DNA of 64,000 bases from Marnyiella aurantia (lineage in GTDB: Bacteria; Bacteroidota; Bacteroidia; Flavobacteriales; Weeksellaceae). How positions within the stretch are numbered: the stretch's first letter is position 1; every line of letters starts with the position of its first letter. The translations under genes and the position numbers were made by a program. Positions 43,150 through 52,778 of this stretch are shown piece by piece. Below the pieces are notes generated by a model, which made no database searches, had not been told where the DNA came from, and saw only the letters and a list, made by a program, of their open reading frames with translations. The stretch spans positions 1,302,001 through 1,366,000 of the forward strand of contig NZ_CP059472.1 of assembly GCF_014041915.1 (NCBI RefSeq), written 5' to 3'.

Positions 43150-44241
43150 ATGAGTTCAAAACAACATAAAGTGCGGGTGGGAATTTCGGTTGGTGATTTT
43201 AACGGTATCGGTCCCGAGATCATAATGAAGGCACTGAACGACAAAAGCATCACTGACTTTTTTACACCAATAATTTTTGCGTCCGGAAAACTCTTTACTT
43301 ATCAGAAAAACATATTTAAACTTCAGCAAACTTTCAATTATATAAACGAGGTCTCCGAAGCTCAGGGCGGAAAGATCAATATGGTGAACCTCTGGAAGGA
43401 CAATGTTAATGTAGAACTGGGTAAACCCACGGAAGAATCCACTAAAATGGCGGTAGATTCCCTGGAAGCTGCCACAGCCGCATTACTTAACAATGAGATA
43501 GACGTGCTGGTAACTGCACCAATCAATAAGGACGAGATGATGAAGCAGGGATTTGCTCATGCTGGTCATACGGGTTATCTGGAAGAAAAAGCCGGCAAAA
43601 AAGGACTTATGTTCCTTGTAACCGATGACCTTAAGGTAGCAGTATCAACTCACCATATCCCTGTGTCGCAGGTGGCATCCAGCATTTCTAAAGAAAGCAT
43701 AAAGAAACAGATTAAACTTCTTAACCAGTGTCTGATAGAGGATTTCCAGATCCAGAAACCTAAAATAGCGGTATTGGGACTTAATCCTCATGCCGGTGAC
43801 GGTGGCCAGATCGGCAGAGAGGAAATTGAAATCATACAGCCGGCAATCGCTGAGATATTTGACAACGGAATTATGGCCTTTGGTCCTTTCCCGGCTGACA
43901 GTTATTTCCAGCCGGAAAAGTACCGCAACTACGATGCAGTGTTAGCTATGTATCACGACCAGGGACTCGCTCCCTTTAAGACGCTGGCCTATGCCGACGG
44001 GGTAAATTACACGGCAGGACTGCCATTTATCCGCACCTCACCGGATCATGGCGTAGCTTATGATATAGCGGGACAGAACATAGCGGATGAACAGAGTTTC
44101 CGGGAAGCAATTTTTGCGGCGGTAAAGATTTTCAAGAACCGTTCGGAATACCAAACCCTCATGGAGTCCCGTTTAAAACCCAAACGGGCTGCGGCAGACA
44201 ATGGTGTTGATGAAGATCTGCCGAAAGATTCCGCAAGATAG
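43150..44241 (+). CDS. pdxA: 4-hydroxythreonine-4-phosphate dehydrogenase
   Basis: 363 residues. Oxidises 4-phosphohydroxy-L-threonine in pyridoxal phosphate synthesis. Typical parts: VGISVGDFNGIGPEIIMKAL at the N-terminus, VTAPINKDEMMKQGF with GHTGYLEEKAG near 130-150, HHIPVSQVASSI (metal His) near 173, and AMYHDQGLAPFKTLAY near 267. The ~20-residue C-terminal tail after ESRLKPKR is longer than in E. coli. First of a line of genes that includes DUF177, rpmF, accB and accC. Confidence 0.95.
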   Translation: MSSKQHKVRVGISVGDFNGIGPEIIMKALNDKSITDFFTPIIFASGKLFTYQKNIFKLQQTFNYINEVSEAQGGKINMVNLWKDNVNVELGKPTEESTKMAVDSLEAATAALLNNEIDVLVTAPINKDEMMKQGFAHAGHTGYLEEKAGKKGLMFLVTDDLKVAVSTHHIPVSQVASSISKESIKKQIKLLNQCLIEDFQIQKPKIAVLGLNPHAGDGGQIGREEIEIIQPAIAEIFDNGIMAFGPFPADSYFQPEKYRNYDAVLAMYHDQGLAPFKTLAYADGVNYTAGLPFIRTSPDHGVAYDIAGQNIADEQSFREAIFAAVKIFKNRSEYQTLMESRLKPKRAAADNGVDEDLPKDSAR

Positions 44242-44361
44242 CATGACCGTTTTTGGTGCATGCAGGTAACAGGGTACCGTTTTAATTTTGAACGGATTAC
44301 AAAAGATCAGCCTATAATTAAACATTGGTTGAAATATATTTGCTAATTAAAAATAAATGCA

Positions 44362-44369
44362 TATTTTTG
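44362..44369 (+). promoter_or_regulatory. Promoter of the DUF177-rpmF unit (both boxes)
   Basis: TTTG at 44339-44342, 19 bases, then TATTTTTG. Ends 12 bases before the ATG at 44382. Confidence 0.8.
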
Positions 44370-44381
44370 CACACTCATTTT

Positions 44382-44903
44382 ATGGAGAAGCTAAGAAAAT
44401 ATGAAGTTGTATTTTCCGGCCTTAAAAACGGAAAGCATAACTTCCGGTTTGAGATAGATAAGGAGTTCTTTCAGCAGTTTGACACGGAACAGGAATTTAC
44501 AGATCCAAAACTGGTGGCTGATGTTTTAATGGAAAAGCACACCACTTTTCTGGAATTCTGGATTACCACATCAGGAACCGTAAACCTGACCTGCGATATC
44601 ACCAATGATCAGTTTGATCATCCGATATCCAGTGAGATGCGGCTTCTGGTTCAGTTTGGCGAGGAGTATGACGACAGCGAGGAAGAAGTAATAACGATTC
44701 CGCGAAATGATCATGCATTTAATGTGGCGCAGTTCATTTATGAAGAAGTAATGCTGGCAATTCCGATGAAGAAAATTTCACCCAATATTTCCGATGAGGA
44801 TATAGAGAACCTGGAGAAATACAAACCGCAGGAAGAAGTGGAAAAAGAACCGGAGGCAGACCCAAGATGGGAGGCCCTGAGAAAATTAAAAGATAAAAAT
44901 TAA
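44382..44903 (+). CDS. DUF177 (YceD) family protein
   Basis: 173 residues, start MEKLRKYEVVFSGLKNG at 44382. The N-terminal beta domain and acidic C-terminal half (EEYDDSEEEVITIPRNDHAF, then EDIENLEKYKPQEEVEKEPE) are typical of DUF177 proteins, which are tied to 23S rRNA or 50S assembly and usually encoded just before rpmF (family knowledge). The frame is open upstream to 44325, but the promoter box lies there. rpmF follows 26 bases later. Confidence 0.88.
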   Translation: MEKLRKYEVVFSGLKNGKHNFRFEIDKEFFQQFDTEQEFTDPKLVADVLMEKHTTFLEFWITTSGTVNLTCDITNDQFDHPISSEMRLLVQFGEEYDDSEEEVITIPRNDHAFNVAQFIYEEVMLAIPMKKISPNISDEDIENLEKYKPQEEVEKEPEADPRWEALRKLKDKN

Positions 44904-44929
44904 CATAGAATAATTAATAATTATTAGCA

Positions 44930-45133
44930 ATGGCACATCCAAAGAGAAGACAGTCGTCTACAAGAAGAGATAAAAGAAGAACGCACTACAAGGCAGAAGT
45001 TCCTCAGCTTGCTAAAGACGCTGCATCAGGTGAACTTCACCTGTATCACAGAGCTCACTGGCATGAAGGAAAACTTTACTACAGAGGAAAAGTAGTAATG
45101 GAAAAAACTACAGAAACTACTGAAGAAGCTTAA
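44930..45133 (+). CDS. rpmF: 50S ribosomal protein L32
   Basis: 67 residues: [20 protein letters not shown] at the N-terminus, an [20 protein letters not shown] centre and an acidic tail. This is the L32 form without the zinc-binding cysteines. Component of the large ribosomal subunit. Co-transcribed with DUF177 and followed by a terminator before accB. Confidence 0.96.
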   Translation: MAHPKRRQSSTRRDKRRTHYKAEVPQLAKDAASGELHLYHRAHWHEGKLYYRGKVVMEKTTETTEEA

Positions 45134-45167
45134 GATCAATTCTTAACGCAAAACTTCTGTTTCACAT

Positions 45168-45206
45168 AAAAAACCACTCGATTATAATACTTTCGGGTGG
45201 TTTTTT
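45168..45206 (+). terminator. Rho-independent terminator of rpmF, overlapping the accB promoter
   Basis: AAAAAACCACTCG (45168-45180) pairs with CGGGTGGTTTTTT (45194-45206), one G-T pair, 13-base loop. The T run runs into TTTG, which forms the accB minus-33 box. Confidence 0.85.
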
Positions 45207-45228
45207 GTTGTGTTTTCTTAAAAATTGG

Positions 45229-45236
45229 TATCTTTG
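45229..45236 (+). promoter_or_regulatory. Promoter of accBC (both boxes)
   Basis: TTTG at 45204-45207, 21 bases, then TATCTTTG; TTG at 45208-45210 would give 18 bases. ATG at 45259. Confidence 0.8.
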
Positions 45237-45258
45237 GAACCTTAATTAAACATCAACT

Positions 45259-45741
45259 ATGGACATTAGAGAAATACAGAACCTCATTAAATTTGTATCA
45301 AAAGCAGAGGTTTCCGAAGTGAAGTATAAAACAAAGGATTTTGAAATTACAATCAAAACTCCTCTAGCAGGAAATGACACAGTGAGCTATATCTCACAAC
45401 CTGCAATGTACCAGGGCCAGGCGCCTGCTCCACAAGCCGCTCCACAGGCCGCACCTGCTGCCGCTGAAAAACCTGCTGAGGCTGCATCTGATGACAGTAA
45501 ATACCTTACCATCAAATCTCCAATGATTGGTACCTTCTACAGAAAACCAAGTCCTGATAAAGATGTTTTTGTAAATGTAGGTGACGATGTATCCAACGGA
45601 AAAGTGGTTTGCGTTATTGAAGCAATGAAGCTTTTCAACCAAATAGAATCCGAAATCTCAGGAAAAATCGTGAAAATTCTTGTAGATGATGCTACTCCTG
45701 TAGAGTACGATCAGCCTCTGTTCTTAGTAGACCCTTCTTAG
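45259..45741 (+). CDS. accB: Biotin carboxyl carrier protein of acetyl-CoA carboxylase
   Basis: 160 residues. N-terminal helical part, an Ala/Pro/Gln linker (about 58-80), then the biotinyl domain with VCVIEAMKLFNQIESEI, where Lys in EAMKL is biotinylated. Carries CO2 as carboxybiotin between AccC and AccAD. Followed after 87 bases by accC, so they are likely one operon. Confidence 0.96.
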   Translation: MDIREIQNLIKFVSKAEVSEVKYKTKDFEITIKTPLAGNDTVSYISQPAMYQGQAPAPQAAPQAAPAAAEKPAEAASDDSKYLTIKSPMIGTFYRKPSPDKDVFVNVGDDVSNGKVVCVIEAMKLFNQIESEISGKIVKILVDDATPVEYDQPLFLVDPS

Positions 45742-45828
45742 TAATTTTAGATTGTAAATTATAGATTTTCAATGTCTAAGACATTTGAAATAATTTAAAA
45801 TTCAAAATTTAAAATTTAAAATCAAAAG

Positions 45829-47181
45829 ATGTTCAAAAAAATATTAATTGCCAACCGGGGCGAGATTGCCATGCGTATTCTCCGCACCTGTAAGGAAATG
45901 GGCATTAAGACAGTTGCTGTATATTCCACTGCGGATAAGGACAGCCTCCATGTTAGGTTTGCAGATGAAGCCGTTTGCATTGGACCTGCCATGAGCAAAG
46001 ATTCCTATCTTAAGATCCCAAACATCATCGCAGCTGCCGAAATTACAAATGCAGATGCAATACATCCGGGTTATGGGTTTCTTTCTGAGAACTCCAATTT
46101 TTCCAGAATCTGCCAGAAAAACGGAATTAAGTTTATAGGTGCCACACCGGAACAGATAGACCGTATGGGCGACAAGGCCAATGCAAAGGCAACAATGAAG
46201 GAAGCTGGTGTTCCTTGTGTTCCGGGTTCGGACGGCCTCATTGACTCTTACGAGCATGCAGTTCAGCTGGCCAAGGAAGTGGGCTACCCCGTAATGATTA
46301 AAGCTACCGCAGGTGGTGGCGGAAAAGGTATGAGAGCAGTGTGGAAGGAAGAAGACCTTCAGGAGCATTGGGAATCTGCCATCCAGGAAGCTGTTGCAGC
46401 GTTTGGCAATGGTGGGATGTACATGGAAAAACTGATTGAGGAACCAAGGCATATTGAAATCCAAATTGCAGGCGACCAGTACGGCAAAGCCTGTCACCTT
46501 TCCGAAAGAGACTGCTCCGTACAGAGAAGAAACCAGAAACTTACCGAGGAAACTCCATCACCGTTTATGACCGATGAACTTCGTGAGAAAATGGGTGAAG
46601 CTGCGGTAAAAGCTGCTGAATATATTGGATACGAAGGTGTAGGTACCATCGAATTCCTGGTAGATAAGCACAGAAATTTCTACTTCATGGAAATGAACAC
46701 GCGTATTCAGGTAGAGCATCCTATTACCGAGCAGGTGGTAGATTATGACCTGATCCGTGAGCAGATTCTTCTGGCTTCGGGTTCACCTATCAGCGGAATC
46801 AACTATTTCCCGAAACTGCACTCTATTGAATGCCGTATCAATGCGGAAGATCCTTACAACGATTTCAGACCTTCACCGGGCAAGATTACGGGACTTAACA
46901 TTCCGGGAGGACACGGTATCCGTGTAGACACACACGTGTACGCAGGTTATACCATTCCATCCAATTATGACTCAATGATTGCTAAGCTAATCACAACTGC
47001 ACAGTCCAGGGAAGAAGCGATCTCCAAAATGAAACGTGCCCTGGAGGAGTTCTATATTGAAGGAGTGAAGACAACCATTCCTTTCCACAGACAACTTATG
47101 GAAAACGAAGATTATCTGGCCGGAAACTACACCACAAAGTTCATGGAAGATTTTGTGATGGAGAAGAAATTTGACCACTAA
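45829..47181 (+). CDS. accC: Acetyl-CoA carboxylase, biotin carboxylase subunit
   Basis: 450 residues. ATP-grasp enzyme that carboxylates biotin on AccB. Recognised by [36 protein letters not shown] (ATP loop, about 159), [19 protein letters not shown] near 290 and [16 protein letters not shown] near 375. Full length. A terminator follows. Confidence 0.97.
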   Translation: MFKKILIANRGEIAMRILRTCKEMGIKTVAVYSTADKDSLHVRFADEAVCIGPAMSKDSYLKIPNIIAAAEITNADAIHPGYGFLSENSNFSRICQKNGIKFIGATPEQIDRMGDKANAKATMKEAGVPCVPGSDGLIDSYEHAVQLAKEVGYPVMIKATAGGGGKGMRAVWKEEDLQEHWESAIQEAVAAFGNGGMYMEKLIEEPRHIEIQIAGDQYGKACHLSERDCSVQRRNQKLTEETPSPFMTDELREKMGEAAVKAAEYIGYEGVGTIEFLVDKHRNFYFMEMNTRIQVEHPITEQVVDYDLIREQILLASGSPISGINYFPKLHSIECRINAEDPYNDFRPSPGKITGLNIPGGHGIRVDTHVYAGYTIPSNYDSMIAKLITTAQSREEAISKMKRALEEFYIEGVKTTIPFHRQLMENEDYLAGNYTTKFMEDFVMEKKFDH

Positions 47182-47203
47182 TAACGACCTAATTAAGATA
47201 AAC

Positions 47204-47230
47204 AAACCTGCATTTTTGCAGGTTTTTTTT
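47204..47230 (+). terminator. Rho-independent terminator of accBC
   Basis: AAACCTGCA (47204-47212), loop TTTT, TGCAGGTTT with a run of eight T's. Confidence 0.9.
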
Positions 47231-47307
47231 GTGTAAAATTTTTAGGGAAGAAAAGAGAAATTGTCGTAGCATATATTTTTTTTGAATACTTTTAAGGAAA
47301 TTTAGCT

Positions 47308-47805
47308 ATGCGCAAACTCACTGTTCTTCTCCTTTTCCTAATATTTTCGGCTGCGGCTCACGCACAGCAACATACCTTGTTGAAAATCCTGAACGGGGAA
47401 CTGAAGAAGGAAGTCAAAAATCAGTTGAAATCACCGCAATTTAATGGGGATACAATCCGCATCGTCCGGCCTTTCGAAATCAGCAAGGACAATATTCTGT
47501 CACTGGAAATCGAAAAACGAAGTCCATACCTGGAGGGCGTTTGGATTATAAGACAGGAAGTACCTTTAAGCGTGGTAAAAATGGTTGGAAAGGATATCAA
47601 TATCATTTTGGAGACCGGTGACAGCCTGGTCACCACCACTTCATACAGAAGTGCTGAAGGAGCGGGTAAAGCCGAAAAGATAATGGGTAACCTGTTTTTC
47701 CTTTATCTGGTCAATGAAAAGCAGAATGAAGACCTGGGCACTGCGATACAGCGGGCATTTATAAAAGCAGGGGTACCCGTACTGAAAGAGTATTGGTATG
47801 ACTGA
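47308..47805 (+). CDS. Secreted protein of unknown function
   Basis: 165 residues. Signal peptide MRKLTVLLLFLIFSAAAHAQ. The rest is a small, probably alpha/beta domain with TIRIVRPFEISKDNILSLEIE and GDSLVTTTSYR. No cysteine, no known motif; I do not recognise a family. Single gene between accC and rocD. Confidence 0.75.
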   Translation: MRKLTVLLLFLIFSAAAHAQQHTLLKILNGELKKEVKNQLKSPQFNGDTIRIVRPFEISKDNILSLEIEKRSPYLEGVWIIRQEVPLSVVKMVGKDINIILETGDSLVTTTSYRSAEGAGKAEKIMGNLFFLYLVNEKQNEDLGTAIQRAFIKAGVPVLKEYWYD

Positions 47806-47894
47806 TCATGAAAACGTGAGCCTTGCGCACCATGTTCCCCTTTAATGCAGCTTACAGTCTGGATATGTTCAGCAGGCACTTGAAAATAATTCCC

Positions 47895-47902
47895 TATTTT
47901 TG
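47895..47902 (+). promoter_or_regulatory. Promoter minus-7 box of rocD
   Basis: TATTTTTG, 21 bases before the ATG at 47924. It overlaps the upstream in-frame region from 47900, so the later ATG is used. Confidence 0.7.
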
Positions 47903-47923
47903 TTGCTAAAATTTAAAGGACCG

Positions 47924-49162
47924 ATGAATACAATGAACAGCAGCGACTATATACAGCTTGAAGAGAAATACGGCGCACACAATTATCACCCCCTGCCGGT
48001 AGTTTTGGACCGTGGCGAAGGTGTATATGTCTGGGATGTTGAAGGAAAGAAATATTTCGATTTCCTTTCAGCCTATTCTGCTGTAAATCAAGGTCATTCC
48101 CATCCTAAAATTGTGGAAGCACTGGTAAACCAAGCTTCTAAACTGGCTCTTACCTCACGTGCCTTCTATAATTCCAAACTGGGCGAGTACGAAAAGAAAA
48201 TCACTGAACTTTTTGGTTTCGATAAAGTGCTGCCAATGAACTCAGGTGCCGAGGCTGTGGAAACAGCCGTAAAGATTGCCAGAAAATGGAGCTATGAAGT
48301 TAAGGGCATCGCGGAAAACCAGGCACAGATCATTGTGTGTGACAACAACTTTCACGGCCGTACCACCACAATTGTTTCATTCTCCAACGATCCGGATGCG
48401 AGCACCAATTACGGTCCTTTTACACCAGGTTTTATAAAGATCCCCTATAACAGCCTGGAGGCATTGGAGCAAATCCTTCAGGACCAGTCGGCGACTACGG
48501 CGGCATTTCTTGTGGAACCGATTCAGGGCGAGGCTGGAGTTTATGTTCCGGATGCCGGTTACTTAAAAGGAGCTTTGGAACTCTGTAAAAAATACAACGT
48601 TCTTTTTATTGCTGATGAAGTACAAACCGGTATTGCAAGAACAGGTCAGTTAATTGCCTGTCACCACGAAGGTGTTCAGCCTGACATCCTGATCCTGGGC
48701 AAGGCACTTTCCGGCGGAATGTATCCTGTATCTGCAGTACTTGCTGATGACCACATCATGAACGTTATTAAGCCGGGACAGCACGGATCTACATTTGGTG
48801 GAAATCCAATGGCTTGTGCTGTAGCAATGGCGGCTCTGGATGTAGTGGCAGATGAAGGCCTTTCTGAGAGAGCTGAAAAACTGGGGAAAAGGTTCCGTGA
48901 TGAAATCGAAAAAATCATTACAAAAACAGACCTCATCGTAAGTGTACGCGGAAAAGGATTACTGAACGCCATCATCATAAATGACACCCAGGACTCTCCT
49001 ACCGCCTGGAACCTTTGTGTAGACCTTATGAAAAACGGACTTCTTGCCAAACCAACTCATGGCAATATCATCCGTCTTGCACCACCTTTGGTGATTACCG
49101 AGGAACAGCTGACGGAATGTCTGGCCATTATCAAGAAAACAGTACTGGAATATAAGAGGTAA
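47924..49162 (+). CDS. rocD: Ornithine--oxo-acid transaminase
   Basis: 412 residues, PLP fold type I class III. Moves the delta-amino group of ornithine to 2-oxoglutarate, giving glutamate semialdehyde. Features: [44 protein letters not shown] loop, [23 protein letters not shown] and [15 protein letters not shown] with the PLP Lys, then [11 protein letters not shown]. Its TAA overlaps the ATG of the next gene by one base. Confidence 0.95.
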   Translation: MNTMNSSDYIQLEEKYGAHNYHPLPVVLDRGEGVYVWDVEGKKYFDFLSAYSAVNQGHSHPKIVEALVNQASKLALTSRAFYNSKLGEYEKKITELFGFDKVLPMNSGAEAVETAVKIARKWSYEVKGIAENQAQIIVCDNNFHGRTTTIVSFSNDPDASTNYGPFTPGFIKIPYNSLEALEQILQDQSATTAAFLVEPIQGEAGVYVPDAGYLKGALELCKKYNVLFIADEVQTGIARTGQLIACHHEGVQPDILILGKALSGGMYPVSAVLADDHIMNVIKPGQHGSTFGGNPMACAVAMAALDVVADEGLSERAEKLGKRFRDEIEKIITKTDLIVSVRGKGLLNAIIINDTQDSPTAWNLCVDLMKNGLLAKPTHGNIIRLAPPLVITEEQLTECLAIIKKTVLEYKR

Positions 49163-49911
49163 TGAAACTGTCGGTAGTTGTCATCACCTTTAACGAAGAA
49201 AAGAATATCGGCCGCTTCTTAAAAACAGTGGCCGATATTGCTGATGAGGTTATCATTGTGGACAGCTATTCCACGGACCGTACAAAGGAGATTGCCTCAG
49301 AGCATCCCTCTGTAACATTTATCAGCAATGAGTTCAAAGGCTACGGGCAGCAGAAAAACTTTGCCCTGAGCAAGTGTCGCGGCGAGTGGATCCTTTTCCC
49401 TGACGCAGACGAGGTGGTGGATGAGCAGGCCAAAGAATCTATAAAACAAATCATCGCAGGCAAAGGTAATGCTGATGTTTATCTACTAAAATTCAACAAC
49501 ATCCTGCTGGGGAAACATCTCCGTTATGGCGGTTGGGGTTCTGTAAGCCGGGAAAGATTTTTCCGCAACGGTTTTGGGGAATACTCTGATGATAAAGTTC
49601 ACGAAAAATTCCTCACTTCCGGCCGCATATCCACCCTGAATGGCAGGATCAACCATTATACCTATCACAGCGTCAGTCAGCATATTGATAAGATTAACCG
49701 CTACTCCACGCTGATGGCAGAAAAATATGTTTCGGCGGGGAAAAAAGTGGGGATAATAAAAATCGTCTTCACTCCGTGGTTTACTTTTATAAAGGATTAC
49801 ATTTTTAAACTTGGATTTCTGGATGGTGTTATAGGGCTGTATGCTGCGGTTACCACAAGCTACTACGCATTCCTTAAGTATATAAAACTATACCTGCGTA
49901 AGAAATCATGA
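49162..49911 (+). CDS. GT2 glycosyltransferase, WaaE/KdtX-like
   Basis: 249 residues. SVVVITFNEEKNIGRFLKTV opening, DEVIIVDSYSTDRT, FPDADEVVDEQA as the DxD region and YGGWGSVSRERFFRNG, which fit the beta-1,4-glucosyltransferase (WaaE/KdtX) branch of GT2 that works on the lipopolysaccharide core. C-terminal hydrophobic segment (FTPWFTFIKDYIFKLGF) suggests membrane association. Begins one base inside the rocD stop, so translation is coupled. Confidence 0.88.
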   Translation: MKLSVVVITFNEEKNIGRFLKTVADIADEVIIVDSYSTDRTKEIASEHPSVTFISNEFKGYGQQKNFALSKCRGEWILFPDADEVVDEQAKESIKQIIAGKGNADVYLLKFNNILLGKHLRYGGWGSVSRERFFRNGFGEYSDDKVHEKFLTSGRISTLNGRINHYTYHSVSQHIDKINRYSTLMAEKYVSAGKKVGIIKIVFTPWFTFIKDYIFKLGFLDGVIGLYAAVTTSYYAFLKYIKLYLRKKS

Positions 49912-50011
49912 TATTTCCTGTTTGATGTAAATCCTGGCTTGTACTATTGCATAAATTGAGGGTGCTAAATCTGAAACGCCACTCTACGGGCACATATCCG
50001 CTAAAATTTCT

Positions 50012-50019
50012 TTAATTTG
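50012..50019 (+). promoter_or_regulatory. Near-consensus minus-7 box touching the next ATG
   Basis: TTAATTTG (first A of TAnnTTTG is T) ends four bases before the ATG at 50024. Confidence 0.4.
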
Positions 50020-50023
50020 CAGC

Positions 50024-50980
50024 ATGAATATTTGCGTAATCAGTTTCGATTTTTGGCAGTATGATGCTCATATAGTGGAAGCACTGAAAAAAAGAGGGAT
50101 CAATGCGCATCATATCAATCTAGGCGCGTACCGACATAGGAACATTGCTGCACGTGCCGGAAATGCGCTTTCCAAAATTTTCCTGAAAAAAAATCTTAAA
50201 AAACAGCAGCGGCAGGAACTCATCCTGGACCAGCTTAAGGTTTTGGGCAGGCAGGATCAAATCCTCGTCATCAACCCAGAGCAGATAGAAAAGCATATCC
50301 ATCTTCAGGTCAGGGAATATACCGACCGCTATATCGCTTACCTGTATGACAGTCTGGCCAGGAATCCAGCCGAGCATGTACTGAATCTTTTCGACAAAGT
50401 ATTCTCTTTTGACAAAAGTGACTGCAACACTCATAATTTCGAACTTATAACCAATTACATTTATCTGCCGGAGCAAACTTGCAACGGTGACGCCGAATTT
50501 GACCTTGTTTATATGGCCTCCTACGACGACCGTTTAAATCTATTATACAAAATAACCAACAGGCTTGGTACTCTCGGCCTCACCTATTTTTATGTTATTG
50601 TGGGCAAAAAAACATGGAAAAAGGAGTTCTTTGGCAAAGGAAATTCGAACAGAAAATACACAAGAAAGCGGATTAAGCACAATGATATTACTGACTATTA
50701 CGGCAAAGGTAAAGTTTTGCTGGACTTGGTGCGAAACAGACAGGACGGATTAAGTTTCAGGATTTTTGAGGCGATGGCCATCAGGAAAAAGGTCATCACC
50801 AATAACCGCACAATCCTTGATTATGACCTTTACAATCCAAATAACATCCTGGTTCTGGCCGAAGACCTCTCTAATCTGACCGCCGATTTTTTCAATACAG
50901 ATTATGAAGAGCTTCCCCGCGAAATCTATAACAAATACACCCTGGAGACGTGGGTAAATACAGTCTTTCAACTTACATGA
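50024..50980 (+). CDS. Glycosyltransferase-like protein (RfaS/CgeB-like)
   Basis: 318 residues. GT-B-like C-terminal half with QDGLSFRIFEAMAIRKKVIT at about 241-260 resembles RfaS-type core biosynthesis and CgeB-type glycosyltransferases (family knowledge, by motif). N-terminal half (MNICVISFDFWQYDAHIVEAL) is weakly conserved. Start of a tightly packed run of four genes whose stops overlap the next starts by ATGA. Exact sugar donor unknown. Confidence 0.65.
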   Translation: MNICVISFDFWQYDAHIVEALKKRGINAHHINLGAYRHRNIAARAGNALSKIFLKKNLKKQQRQELILDQLKVLGRQDQILVINPEQIEKHIHLQVREYTDRYIAYLYDSLARNPAEHVLNLFDKVFSFDKSDCNTHNFELITNYIYLPEQTCNGDAEFDLVYMASYDDRLNLLYKITNRLGTLGLTYFYVIVGKKTWKKEFFGKGNSNRKYTRKRIKHNDITDYYGKGKVLLDLVRNRQDGLSFRIFEAMAIRKKVITNNRTILDYDLYNPNNILVLAEDLSNLTADFFNTDYEELPREIYNKYTLETWVNTVFQLT

Positions 50981-51942
50981 GAACGTCTGTAGCTTTATGC
51001 ACCTACAATGGTGAAAAATATCTTCAGGAACAGCTGGACTCTATCCTTAATCAGAATCTTCCTGTTGATGAGATCGTGGTGTGCGATGATGGCTCTACAG
51101 ACCGTACGGTAAAAATTCTGCAAGAATATGAGTTAAAATACCCGGAAATTTTCAGAATCTACAAAAATGAAAAGAACCTCAGAAGTGTAAAGAACTTCGA
51201 GAAAGCTATATCCTTATGCAAGCATGAAATTATCTTTCTGAGTGACCAGGATGACCTTTGGGTCTCTACGAAAACAGAAATCATGCTCCAGTACTTTAGA
51301 GAGCATCCGGAGATTGCTGTTTTGTGCAGTAATGGTTTCGGCATAGATGATTACGGTAAGGAACTGGATGTGATAACTATTTGGGACGTCCCTCAGTTCT
51401 TACGGGAAAGTAAGATTCAGGTGGATTATTTTAAGATGATCAGCTACGTTGGTAATATAGCAACAGGCGCTACTATGGCTGTTCGCAGGAATTTTACAGA
51501 GAAACTGCTGCCGTTCCCGGTTAAGCAGGGTTTTCATCATGATGAATGGATGGCCCTTGTTGGCTCATATTACCAAAAATTCGACCTTATACCTGACCGA
51601 CTTATCAAATACAGGCTTCACCAGGATCAGCAGGTGGGCGGAATTTCGTATCCGAACACTGAAGATACCAAAAAACAACTTATACGATTTTTCAACCTCT
51701 TCGGACACAACAGAAATTTCGCAGCTTACAAGAAACTGCTGAAACGTTTGACCGAATCCTATTCTAAGGCACAGGATTTTGCTAAAAACGGAATCAAGCA
51801 CGAGTTAGTGGACCAACAGCTTTCGGACGCAGTATACCTTTACCGGCAGACGCAGAGTGAGCTGAGAAGGAAATATCCGGTTCGTGCTTTCATACTTTCG
51901 CATTTGGACAGTATTACAGGAAAAAGACAGCTGAAACCATGA
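50977..51942 (+). CDS. GT2 glycosyltransferase, rhamnosyltransferase-like
   Basis: 321 residues. MRTSVALCTYNGEKYLQEQL, VDEIVVCDDGSTDRTVKIL, and LSDQDDLWVSTK (the DxD region) near residue 88. This pattern is shared with rhamnosyl- and galactosyltransferases of O-antigen pathways. ATG overlaps the previous stop as ATGA at 50977-50980; the in-frame upstream ATG at 50950 lies within the previous gene. Ends in a second ATGA overlap with the following gene. Confidence 0.9.
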   Translation: MRTSVALCTYNGEKYLQEQLDSILNQNLPVDEIVVCDDGSTDRTVKILQEYELKYPEIFRIYKNEKNLRSVKNFEKAISLCKHEIIFLSDQDDLWVSTKTEIMLQYFREHPEIAVLCSNGFGIDDYGKELDVITIWDVPQFLRESKIQVDYFKMISYVGNIATGATMAVRRNFTEKLLPFPVKQGFHHDEWMALVGSYYQKFDLIPDRLIKYRLHQDQQVGGISYPNTEDTKKQLIRFFNLFGHNRNFAAYKKLLKRLTESYSKAQDFAKNGIKHELVDQQLSDAVYLYRQTQSELRRKYPVRAFILSHLDSITGKRQLKP

Positions 51943-52778
51943 GCACTGTAGAATTCTCAATCGTAGTACCGTGTTATAACCAGGCACCTTATCTAAAGGA
52001 AACGCTGCTTTCAGTAAAAAATCAAAGTTATACTGACTGGGAGTGTATAGTAGTTAATGACGGTTCTACAGATGATTCGGAGAAAATCATAGACGAAATT
52101 TGCGCACTGGACCCAAGGTTCCGCAAAATTACACAAACCAATCAGGGACTTGCCACAACCAGAAATAACGGGATAAGAGCTGCGAAAGGCCATTTTATAT
52201 TACCTCTTGATGGAGATGACAAGATTGGTCCCGAGTACCTGGAACTTGCCGAAAAAGAATTCCGGAATGATCCGACAATTAAACTTGTTTACGCTGAGGC
52301 CAAATTTTTCGGAACTGAAGATGAGCACTGGCCCCTGCCTCCATACGACTATACACGGTTGCTTTTTGTAAACTGTATTTACTGCAGTGCAATATTCCGT
52401 AGGGATGATTATCTGAAAACGGAAGGATATGACACAAATATGCGGCATGGCTACGAGGACTGGGAATTTTGGTTACAGTTGCTGAATAAAGACGATAAAG
52501 TAGTCCGCCTGGATACTGTGCAGTTTTATTACAGACAAAGAGCACAGTCAATGATTTCATTTCTTCATGAAGAGGAAAAAAGAAAGGAAATGGAGAATTA
52601 TATTGTCCGGAAACACATAATGAAATATCCTGCATTTATGCAGCAGGGTCTGTCAATGGAGGTACTCCTGGATATAAGTTACCGCCTGCAAGAGCTGGAA
52701 CAACTAAAAAACTCGCTCTCCTATAAGAAAGGCTTCAAACTGGAGAACAGCATTAGAAAAAAACTCGGCCGGATATGA
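51939..52778 (+). CDS. GT2 glycosyltransferase
   Basis: 279 residues. EFSIVVPCYNQAPYLKETLL, CIVVNDGSTDDSEKIIDEI, LPLDGDDKIGPEYLELA (DxD region) near residue 88, and RHGYEDWEFWLQLL at about 167. Inverting GT-A fold; acceptor unknown, probably a growing lipopolysaccharide or other surface glycan. ATGA overlap at both ends (51939-51942 and 52775-52778). Confidence 0.92.
   Translation: MSTVEFSIVVPCYNQAPYLKETLLSVKNQSYTDWECIVVNDGSTDDSEKIIDEICALDPRFRKITQTNQGLATTRNNGIRAAKGHFILPLDGDDKIGPEYLELAEKEFRNDPTIKLVYAEAKFFGTEDEHWPLPPYDYTRLLFVNCIYCSAIFRRDDYLKTEGYDTNMRHGYEDWEFWLQLLNKDDKVVRLDTVQFYYRQRAQSMISFLHEEEKRKEMENYIVRKHIMKYPAFMQQGLSMEVLLDISYRLQELEQLKNSLSYKKGFKLENSIRKKLGRI

Noticed and set aside
45844-46497. 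217-codon minus-strand frame inside accC
   Set aside because: Antisense shadow of a highly conserved gene.
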